Positions 15,127-24,300 of a stretch of DNA of 64,000 bases are shown here, piece by piece. The position numbers and the translations under genes are program-made. The notes under the pieces were generated by a model. That model saw nothing but the letters and a program-made list of their open reading frames with translations, was not told the origin of the DNA and ran no database searches. Numbering within the stretch: the first letter of the stretch is position 1; the number at the start of each line of letters is the position of its first letter. The stretch comes from Patagioenas fasciata. Taxonomy: Eukaryota > Chordata > Aves > Columbiformes > Columbidae. The stretch lies in assembly GCF_037038585.1 (NCBI RefSeq), contig NC_092525.1, positions 21,224,867-21,288,866 of the forward strand, given 5' to 3'.

Positions 15127-16279
15127 AAACACAAATTAACCAGACACTTCTACTGTAATACCTCTGCAGAAGTGATTGCAATTCTCCATCAAACTCTATT
15201 TTTAAGTCACCTGACAACTCCATGGTCAACCCAAAAAGCCATGTTCTATATCACAGCATGACCACTTACCAAACAGTTGTTTCTGTTCCAAAATGTCTCT
15301 TTCTGTAACATAGGGGTTCCTCATGTCCAGACATGCTTCAGGACACACATATGATGCATTCTGTAGAAAGTAACTGCCTTCCATAAAGTAACGTGATCAA
15401 ATAACTAATAAACTTGTGTCATATCAAACTGGCAACTATACAGGCACAAACTCCAAATTATTCAAAGGCAGATCTTGAGGATATTTGCTCCCCACTTAAA
15501 TTTCTTTGCCTTGTCTCCTTGCACCTCCTGGTGCCCTATCAGATTCATTCGCTGCTTTTCTTGCTCTCAGTTAGACAAGTCTGCTGTGCTTCTCTCTGCA
15601 ACTTTTCTTGAAGTGACAATGCATGAGAAACATTTGCAACTTGGGACTTCCAGGCTGCATAACTTCTAGAAAAAGATGCAGCCGTTCTTTCACTAAGCTG
15701 GAAGGTACAATCTGGTCCTTCAAGTCGTCTCAACAGAGATGCTGTCAGGGAAGTCTGTAAAAATTAATTTTAGCACTAGCACACCTCACTGTCATTTATG
15801 TCTAGCTGCTGTGTTCAAGTGTTACCCTTACACTGGTAAATTCAAATTTGCTTCAAACTTCCTTCAGGACAGCTGGACTACAGAGCAAAGGTAATTTAAC
15901 TGTAAAGCATTCTCTTCTTTCTTGGCCACCTGGGATTACAATCAGTTCCTCCATTACTTTTGGTATGTTTTCATTAGTTAGCTCAGCACAAATTTACAGG
16001 AGCACTTCCTTGAAATAAATCTGAAAGCAATAATGACATCTAATAAAAGATATTACTTTTTCCTACAAACTTTTCTTCCATTAGGAGGGAAAAATGATGC
16101 CAACTGACTTCATCAGGCTGTGAGGATTCAACCATTATTTATAATATGATTCAAAAATGAGAAAGTGTAATTTAAGTATTGGTCACATGAGTAAGCAGTG
16201 AGTCAATATTCAGCGTATTAATTGAATGTATTTGAAGTGCTGGAATGTTTCTGAAGCCTGTCAAGCTTGAGCCATAATG

Positions 16280-16309
16280 GTTCCTTTTATAACAGTTCCT
16301 TTTATAACT
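16280..16309. repeat. 15-bp tandem duplication
   Basis: Two adjacent copies of gttccttttataac differ only at the last base. Simple replication slippage is the likely origin. The site is non-coding. Confidence 0.75.
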
Positions 16310-17365
16310 GGAGATCAGCACGAATGAAAGACCCTCCTTAGATTCAGAAGCTGAAGTTCAGAGTCACATGCACATTACCTCCACTCTACTGAATGTCAGA
16401 CTACAGAAAAAAAAAAATCAGAGATGAATAAGCAAGATAAAGGAGTCATGATTACCTTTTGGGTTAGTATACAAGGAATATGAGGCTACCGGTGGCATAC
16501 TGCAACCTAAAAATCAATCCAAAAACCTTGTCAGTCTAACAGACCGATCCATCAGTTCGCCTCTAGACAAACTCAGCAGCAGAGGCAAGACACTGAGCTC
16601 TGAAAATTCATTTAGTTTAGACACCTGAATATTGTTAGTGTCCCATACAACCGAACATTTCCTTTACACTGAATATGATTTACATCTAAAACTGCAGACA
16701 GCTGCTTCTAGATTCCTAACCCCAGTGCTTTCAGTGATATCAGCCACTGTGAACACAAAATACTTTGCCAGAAGACATGAGCCTCCAAAGACAAATGTAT
16801 ATACACAGATACCAGCACTGATTTTGACAAATCTTTCATCTGTTTCCTCCTTCCTCCTCTTCTCCGGACATAGAAAATACATCTTTAAAACAAAGCGATA
16901 AATTTTGCCTGGGAGATTGCCAGGAGATCCAGATCTACTGACTTTCGTCCAGTACCAGAGCTCACTAAGTGTGTTTAAGAAATATATACAACTTACTTTC
17001 TGCTTCGGGCAGCATTTTGTTGTTGTTGTTATTTGATTGCACTCTACTTCATTCTGTATGGATTTGCATTTCTGTTTGCTGTATTACATACTTGAAGAAC
17101 TCATTTCTCCAGAGCAATCCCCTGGCAGCTGGCAGTGAGGGCAGCACTCGGCCTGTGGTCACAGGGAGCTCTGGGTGCACTGGAACCGCATCCTACCCTG
17201 GGCAAGCCCCAAAAGCCGCCACTCTCCTCCTGCACCCCAGGACTCGCTGTCCAGCTGCCGCCCACAAATGGCAGGGGCCAGGGCTTCGTTTCTCCTCATC
17301 ACCTCAGAGAACACTGCCCGCCGCCGCCCCGAGCAGCTCCCTCGCTCCCGCCCACAGGCCCTCAC

Positions 17366-17371
17366 CACGTG
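17366..17371. promoter_or_regulatory. E-box CACGTG, distal promoter
   Basis: A CACGTG core sits in the context ctcaccacgtgcgcg inside the CpG island, about 645 bases upstream of the start codon. This core is bound by USF, MYC/MAX and MiT/TFE family bHLH-ZIP factors. Occupancy is inferred from the motif only. Confidence 0.45.
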
Positions 17372-17628
17372 CGCGAGCGCCTTCCCGCCTCGCCCGGCCT
17401 CCCCTCTGCCCCGGCGCCTGCTCGTGTTACGCAGTGAAAGCCCAGCCACCGCCCCGCCGGCCGTGCCCCTGAGGGACTTATTCACTAGTAAGAGCCGTAA
17501 TTAAAGGAGGAACTACCAGCAGCGGGGAGTAGGCCGGGCACGCAGCCCGGGGCCCGCCCAGCCGCTGAAGCACCACCAAGCCCACCCCTCCGGCTGGGGT
17601 CCCGTTGCCCTGAAAACGCCTCTCCCCT

Positions 17629-17636
17629 TCACGTGA
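17629..17636. promoter_or_regulatory. USP24: Palindromic E-box TCACGTGA, copy 1
   Basis: A perfect eight-base palindrome TCACGTGA lies within ttcacgtgactcc. This extended form is the preferred core of USF and of the TFEB/TFE3 (CLEAR-type) factors. An identical palindrome lies 122 bases downstream. Binding is inferred. Confidence 0.5.
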
Positions 17637-17664
17637 CTCCCGCCGGCCACGCCCGCCCGCTCCC

Positions 17665-17678
17665 GTTACTATGGCGAC
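17665..17678. promoter_or_regulatory. USP24: Candidate RFX X-box
   Basis: The 14-mer gttactatggcgac closely matches the imperfect palindrome bound by RFX factors (GTTRCC, a short spacer, then RGYAAC or GGCGAC half-sites). It lies between the two TCACGTGA palindromes, about 340 bases upstream of the start codon. The core also resembles a YY1 site. Function is inferred from the motif. Confidence 0.45.
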
Positions 17679-17750
17679 GGCCGCTCCCTCCCTTTCCTCT
17701 CCCCCCTTCGTCCCTGTCAGTCCATTCACGCCCGGGCTGCACCACCCCTG

Positions 17751-17758
17751 TCACGTGA
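17751..17758. promoter_or_regulatory. USP24: Palindromic E-box TCACGTGA, copy 2
   Basis: This is the second exact TCACGTGA, in the context cctgtcacgtgatgcgg, about 253 bases upstream of the start codon and close to the GC-box cluster. Two identical extended E-boxes in one proximal promoter are more than expected by chance in 130 bases. Confidence 0.5.
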
Positions 17759-17899
17759 TGCGGGTCCCGGCGTGCGCTTCCCCAGCCGGGCTTCGGCTGC
17801 CGCTTCCGGGCTGAGGGCGGGGCGGAGGGCTCGCGTGTGTGCGAGGGCGCGCGCGGGGGGGCGGGGGCGGCCGCGGCGGCGGGGAGAGGCGCTCCCGTC

Positions 17900-17910
17900 A
17901 ACATGGCGGC
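17900..17910 (+). promoter_or_regulatory. USP24: YY1-type element AACATGGCGGC
   Basis: The element matches the YY1 consensus AAnATGGCGGC exactly. In housekeeping promoters this forward-oriented site usually lies within a few tens of bases downstream of the start of transcription, which would place the TSS near 17,860-17,895. The ATG inside it also opens a short upstream ORF. The TSS position is inferred. Confidence 0.55.
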
Positions 17911-17932
17911 GCGCGGGGCGGGCAGCGCCTGA
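17903..17932 (+). CDS. Upstream ORF, 9 codons, in USP24 5' leader
   Basis: An ATG in context caacatgg (A at -3, G at +4, so strong) opens nine codons, MAARGAGSA, and stops at TGA. It is in the same frame as the USP24 start 78 bases further on, so the TGA prevents a simple N-terminal extension. If transcripts begin upstream of 17,903, USP24 translation would need leaky scanning or reinitiation. If they begin downstream, this is only the YY1 motif. No other ATG lies between this uORF and the main start. Confidence 0.4.
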   Translation: MAARGAGSA

Positions 17933-17970
17933 GCCCGGCGCCTCTCGGTGCGCGGCCGCCTCCCCTCCCC

Positions 17971-17995
17971 GGGCCCGGCCCGGCCCGGCCCGGCC
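17971..17995. repeat. GGCCC pentamer tandem repeat in 5' leader
   Basis: Four to five head-to-tail GGCCC units lie 16-40 bases upstream of the start codon. The tract is self-complementary and could form a stable stem close to the initiation site. Confidence 0.7.
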
Positions 17996-18010
17996 TGGTC
18001 TGGCGCGGCC

Positions 18011-18310
18011 ATGGAGAGCGAGGAGGAGCAGCACATGACCACGCTGCTCTGCATGGGCTTTTCGGACGCGGCCGCCATCCGCAAGGCCCTGCGCCTGGCC
18101 AAGAACGACATCAACGAGGCCGTGGCGCTGCTCACCAACGAGCGGCCCGGCCTCCACTACGGCGGCTACGAGCCCATGGAGAGCGGGCAGGGCCCGCCGG
18201 GCGGGCACGGCTCCCCCGCCGGCGGGCAGGGCCCCCGCGGCGGCGACGGGGACGGCGGCGGAGGCGGCTTCGACCCGCCGCCCGCCTACCACGAAGTGGT
18301 GGAGACCGAG
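18011..18310 (+). CDS. USP24: USP24 coding exon 1: UBA domain, Gly-rich linker
   Basis: It encodes residues 1-100, starting MESEEEQHMTTLL. The UBA fold carries the MGF loop at 15-17 (CMGFSD) and an LTNERPG end near 41-47, typical of ubiquitin-binding UBA domains. A Gly/Pro/Asp-rich low-complexity stretch (about 57-86) follows, then PPPAYHEVV, whose PPAY can bind WW domains such as those of NEDD4-family ligases. The phase-0 donor gtgagctg lies in the CpG island. The Gly tract appears roughly 8-9 residues shorter than the human one as I recall it. Confidence 0.95.
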
Positions 18311-21300
18311 GTGAGCTGCGGGCTGCCCCGGGACCCGGCCTCCTGTCAGCGCCGGCCGAGGGGAAGCTCCCCGGGAGCCTCCCTGCTGCGGGTATGCCGG
18401 CGGGCAGGCGGGAGGGTGGCCCAGGGGAGCCCTGGCTCCCCGCGGGGTCGGCCTCGTCACCCCCGGGCCGGGCGCTTCTCCTCCCGCCTGCCCCGCTCGG
18501 TCCCGTTCGCTGCCGGGTTGTGCGCGCCGTGGCTGCTGCTTGCGATCACTGCAAGGTGAAGAGCACCCAGGCTTTCCTTGGCATTCCAGGAATGTGTGGC
18601 TACCGTAGGATTATTTCGTGTTCACCTCCTCTTGTACATTCTTGCATAAGCCGGGTGACTAAAAGCTATTTTTTTTAACTGTTCGCACAATGTGAAGGAA
18701 ATGGTGTTATTTTGCATACGATTTTATTTGGATAAGCTAAGTATAAATTCAGAAATAGAAATGCAGTGAGTTCAAATATTTTCAAAACAAAGATTTTAAC
18801 TCGTTACTTACATTACAGCTGTATTCTAAAATGGACCTGAAGTAGAGACTGCCAACCTTTCCCAGTTTCTCTCCATCCTCCTTGTATACCTTATTATCTC
18901 TTCCAGAACTCCAAACTCCTCAGCCAACAGATACACTCATGGCACTTTCCCTGCTGCCTGGACCAGTCTAGTAGCACTTACCTGTAAAGATTTCTCCTCC
19001 TCCAGGTCTTTTTTCCAAAACTTTTCAGAGTGCTCATATGAAAAGAGCTAATTGAGTTCCAGACTCTGGAACTCAAGGGGTGAGAACAGAACGGCTCTGC
19101 TCTGTGGTACTGAAGGGCCACCTTGCGTGGTCTGTCTCAAGAAGTGGCCAATAGCAGATTCCTAAGCACATGAATAAAACCAGGGAAACTCACACACCCT
19201 CCCAGGCTTCAGTGAACAGTGTCCTGAGGACTTCCTGCACCAGAAGTGGTATCTTTCTGTGTATGTATCTATAAGTATTTATATATATTAAGAACACATG
19301 CACATAGTTCCTGTACATGCCTACACTTGCACAGATCATCCCTATCCATAGCCTCGGTATGTTGAAGTTCAGTCTTGGAGGATAAAGATACGTGATTCTG
19401 TTCACTGAATAAATTGGGTTAGGTCCTCAGCTCATATAAGATGATGATATATGCTTGTGGAGTAAGGTGATCTGTGGGATGGCATGTGTGCTGTGCAGAA
19501 GAGGAGTCACTGTTTAACTTCACTGATAGAAACCAGTTCCCTATTGCTTCAGACCTTTGCTTTGAAGGCTTGGGAGTGAATTCAGATCTCTCTAGCCAGC
19601 AAGAGGGTGGATTTTGCTATCAGATACAGTTATGGTTGCGACAATCTGGGTTGTCAGTGTGACATTTTGAGAGAAACTGTCAGTGTAAACTTCAGAGAAG
19701 CACTTCTTTTTCCCTCTCCTGTTCCTATTTCAAATGACACTTTGACAACCCTGACTAAGAGGGTGTTTTTCCCTTGTTATTTCAGCTTGTATGTCTGATC
19801 AAACTTACTTACACATTAGTTTCTTTTGTCACTCTTGTTTGCTTTGACTTATGTTCCTGTTAACCCACAGAAGGGAAACCAAAACATTTCAATATAGGTA
19901 AATGACTGCAAATCCACAAAATAGGCATTTCAGAAGTATCTTGCTACATGAAACTTTGTACAAATTTAGGCCTCAGTTTAGTAATTGGATTCATTTGCAC
20001 GCGAGCATCAGTCAACATGTGTATGCAAAACAATATTTTTGTAATATAAGAGTTACATAGCTGTAAAAATCTTAAGACTTGGGATTGTTGCCTGGGCTTA
20101 TTTGTCTAATATTGCAGTACAACCTAGCAGCTTTTGACATATATTTTGTAAAAAGGAGGAAAATTAAATATGATCAGTTGTTGTTTTCTCTATTCTTCGA
20201 TGTAATCTAGAACCACATTTAGTAAACTACAGCTATTAGGTGGTTAATCAGTAAGTAGTTTTCCATTCAGCACAAGCTTCTGGCACATGAAGCAGTACAG
20301 AAAGCCATCGCACAGATAGCTATAGTATTCATTGTAGTCATATACATTATGTTGGAACATATTGTACCCCATACTGTCTTGTGGTAATTCAGATGTTATT
20401 TCTGTTTATCTGCTTCACAGTATCATCTTTCTTTCTGCCAGCCCTTAGAGCGTATGTTCCTCCTTCTCATCATCATAGTAGTTTTAACTTTTATTTAGTG
20501 GGGAGGTAGTGGTGTACTAGATTTTTGGTGTGATTTTTGGATATTATTTATCAGCAATGTCTGTGAACATATAAATCAAATGAGCACAATTGGTAGAACT
20601 GTTCTCTTAAATAAAAAATTCCAATCTAGGAGTCTTCTCCATGAGCAAAAGTTAGGATTAGATTCATTTTTGATTTTAAAAAATAAGAAAGCTGTAGTGA
20701 TTCTCCAAGACCTGTGTGTAACAGGTCTGTACCTTCTATTTACATTCTTTTTTTTTGACTGAGTAGAGTTTACCATGCATATAAGAATAGATTTATGAAT
20801 GGTTAAACACTACATTTTCCCTAATCAGTAATGAATCCCTTATGTTTGCATATGCTTATTTGGTTTCTATTACATAATGGTAGGATCTGTTGTGTTCAGT
20901 AAGCACGTTGATCAAAGAAAGGCCTGTCTGTTGGTTTTCTTTGAGAACAGCACAGCAACCAGATACGTATTATACTAGTAAAAACACTTTTCTTTCAATA
21001 AGTGTAAAACCAGTGTGAATCCTTTCTGCATGATCCAGCCTGCTGGTCTTCAGGGGTGTCTGGAAGCGTTACAGAAACCTGACTTTGGAAAAACTGCTCC
21101 AGAAGCAAGACAGCTGCTGTGAGCTGGCCTGACACATGATGTATGCTTTATATGTGAGACTTGAGATGAAGACCTATATAAATTCATCTTAATGAAGGCT
21201 GATGCTTCAGTTTCATCAGGTTAATGTCTTCCAAAGACTGTACAGTTGGTTCATTTTTACATTATTAGCTGTGGTGTGCCTCTGGAGTTGACACTGTTAG

Positions 21301-24300
21301 AGTGACCATGCTTAAATTATTAGAAGAAAAAGGGCCAGGCAAATTTGGAAATACAAAGGTGGCTTCACATTGGTTTGTGCAGTCTTCTGAAATATCAGGA
21401 AGTTCAGTTTTGGGCTCACAGTTGGTTTGAAGTTTTGCCTTGTATAGTACCAAACCACTTTGATAGGCTGAGATCACCATTTTTACATGAGGTAACTTGG
21501 ACATATCTTCTGTTTTTATCTGTGTTGGATGAAGTGAATCTCCTAAGTAGACTTTGGCAAGAATTTGAGATTTCTGCATTTATTCCTTAGGCAGCATACA
21601 GATTTTTACAGTGTGATTCTTTGCTGACGGGGAAGGGTGAAAGGATGGTGTGCTCCTCCTTTCATCTGACTGACAGATAAATTATATGGATTTACCAGCA
21701 CTTCATAAAACAGTTTAAGACTATAAATGGGTATGATGACAACGTCTGTTGCTGTATTCATGAATTGCTGTGAGTGCCACAAGTGGTGACTTTCCTGAGT
21801 TGTGGGGAACAGAATAGAGAAGAGCAGGTCAAAATGAATGTGGGGATTATGTGCAGAGAACTTCAGATTGCAGTTGGGGGTAGGAACCCGCTTACACTAA
21901 AAATGTTGAAAATATAACAATAGTTTGTATAACCTTTTCTAAAATAGTCTTGGTTGGTTTTTAAGCAGCTTCTGAGAATCATTACTATGACCTTTGGAGT
22001 AAATTGTTATTAACAGATTATATTACCTTCTAGCTATTCTCTCTCATTTAGCATGTGCTCTTTGAATGTGTGTGTTTTGGTTTGTTGTGGGGTTTTTTTT
22101 GGTGGTGGTGTTTTTTTTTTTTTTCCTGGATCAAAACCTCGTATGCACCAGATTTTACTAGATCAGATTTATAATAAAACTTGTCCAAGATTGCTCTTAG
22201 AGGTGCTATTTGATTTAGAGAGAAGAGGGTTTTGTGCAAGAAACAGGCCAGCGACTGTAGTGAGTAACAGTGCCAGGAACATTCTCGCTAGTCATGCTGC
22301 AGAGCTGTGGTGTTCACAGCCCTCTCCATTATCAGAGCTCAATACCCTCAGCAGTTCTGCCACAGAAGTGCTGTGTCACAGTGCGGGTGTAATTTCACTT
22401 CAGGTTTAGCTTTGTGTGTGTAAAATGGGGATAATGGTGTGTGCTTTATTAGGAGTACCACAGATGTAAGGTTAGTGAGGTTCTTTGATCCTTGAATGGA
22501 AGGAACTGTATTTATTTAAAGAACAAAAAAGTATTTAGCCTTTGAGCAAATTAGAAGAATTTCACACTACAATTTTATAAATTTAAAGTCAGTCTCCTGT
22601 TTTGTAAGTAGTGTGGAGCTTTGCAAAAGTGAATCTTTCTGGCATTCTCACATGGAAGTTTTACAGTGTGGCTTGTCTAGGAATTGGCCTTGTAAAACAA
22701 TTAAACAATCAAATAAAGCTCTGTGGTGGATTCTGGCATCGAGTGCCTGGCTGGATGCCATCAGAATGTCAAGTGGAATTAGTATTTTAGTGCCTCTCGT
22801 TTTTGGCATTGCTGTTTTCAAAAATCAGTGGCCCTGGTGTAGAACCCTTATTTAGGTTCTGGTTATGTTAGTGCTTTCTTGGACTTTGAACAAAAATACC
22901 CTGATTTTCATTCTTGATATAGTGCAGACTATTAGAGATGCTACATGAAGTTGGGGAAAACAGGGTTGATACTGACAGGTGCAGTGGGTTAATTTTAAAT
23001 GTAAGCTTTGTTTTGAATAATTTATAAACTCATTATCATGTAATGTGATTGTCAGAGTAATCCTTGGATCGTGACTAGTGCTTTAGAATTAGGAGTTCAT
23101 CAGCGAAGGTGATGCCCGCAGGGTCGGTGGAGGCAGGAGATGGTTCTGCATAAGCAGCTTCTCAGCTGGGCAGGAAGCGGCTTCGATAGAATGTTCTCTG
23201 GAGGCATTTTCTGGTCATCTTCCCAGTTTACAGTGCTATTCTGTGGCAGCTGCTTAATGAGGAAGTGAAATACTGAGGAAGAATGAGAATAAAAACAAAT
23301 TAGCCAGTGTTAGTAGTTAATTCCAGCAAATCATTTGGATTGCTTTTGGATTAAGGAACAGTAGCTCTTTGTATGAGGAGGGCAAAGATGGAAAGGAGGT
23401 CCCTGTTTCATTTTTAAGCTCTTATTTTGAAGAAACTGTGTATTTGTGCTGCCATAGGAATAGTCCTTGGTATGTATGTTTCAGTGATGCCTCATGAGCC
23501 AAATTAAAATGAACTTTAAAAAGCCAGTGTGCTCAATGTTCTTGCTGCTTAAGCTTCCTGCTCACTACTTACCAGGAGTTCTGGCTTCCCTTGTTCTGAT
23601 ACCTCTCAAGAGGTATTTAAAGTTCGAATTGTTTTTTTTTTTCATATTAGTTAATCACAATTTTGTAGTGATACATGGTATAACTTGAACTTTGTTAGCT
23701 GCTTTGTCACTTCTAGTTTCTGTGTCATTCCACACCAGCATGCAGCCGTAGAACAGAAGTGCAGATGAGTGAATTTATCCTACCTTCCAGAGCCTGACCT
23801 TTGACCCCTAAAATGTTATAATAAATACTTTCTCTAGTGTTTCTGCAGCACTTCTCTATTAATGCCTGGTGTTTTGGCAAAGGAAGGTAGAAGCATTGAC
23901 TTGATTTTAAGTACTGAAACGCTGAGCATTTGTGATTCATTGTTTTATCACATTAAAGCACAAGGTTTGTCTGATTCCACACAAAGTTATTTTGAGTTAC
24001 TTGGATATAAGCATGGGGTGGTGGCGAGTGCTTATGAAAACGCAAGGGCTGGGAGGAATAATGGTAACAACTCAGTCTGGCTGTTTGTAGTTACGTTAGT
24101 GGAGTAAGTTTTGTAAATATATCCACCAGCAATACTGAAAACACATGCAAGATAAGTGTGTTTTCCTTGGTTCCTTATGAATGGCATTCCTCGAGGTGCT
24201 TTTCATGACCTCTCCCTTGCCTACAGCTAGTTATCGAACTTCAAAATACATTGCCAAAAGTGGTTGTAACTAATCTGTCTGCCTTGTGTTCCACTGAATA

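Larger units (their letters stand above)
1..17150. other. Upstream intergenic stretch, no supported gene
   Basis: I read both strands for conserved protein segments flanked by splice signals and recognised none. Open frames here are short (mostly 60-190 codons), overlap in several frames and show no familiar domain. A few small direct repeats occur (about 15,070-15,126 and 16,280-16,309). Base composition is ordinary AT-leaning non-coding sequence until the CpG island begins. From general knowledge of the mammalian locus, the USP24 promoter faces a long gene-poor interval, which fits. A non-coding RNA or enhancers could still be present; sequence alone cannot show them. Confidence 0.7.
17280..18560. 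promoter_or_regulatory. USP24: CpG island at the USP24 promoter and exon 1
   Basis: Composition changes sharply here from AT-leaning flanks to very GC-rich sequence dense in CG dinucleotides, and reverts about 250 bases into intron 1. GC boxes (ggggcgg type) cluster around 17,815-17,885. There is no evident TATA box, as expected for a broad housekeeping promoter. The island covers the proximal promoter, 5' leader, coding exon 1 and the start of intron 1. The edges are estimates by eye; a CpG observed/expected calculation would set them. Confidence 0.9.

Noticed and set aside
17726..18460. Long minus-strand ORF (244 codons) across the CpG island and exon 1
   Set aside because: High GC removes stop codons in all frames. 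The product is Ala/Arg/Pro/Gly-rich with no domain and mirrors the real exon 1 on the other strand.
17839..18678. Plus-strand ORF of 279 codons overlapping exon 1 in another frame
   Set aside because: Same GC effect. The true frame is proven by the UBA domain and by continuity into exon 2.
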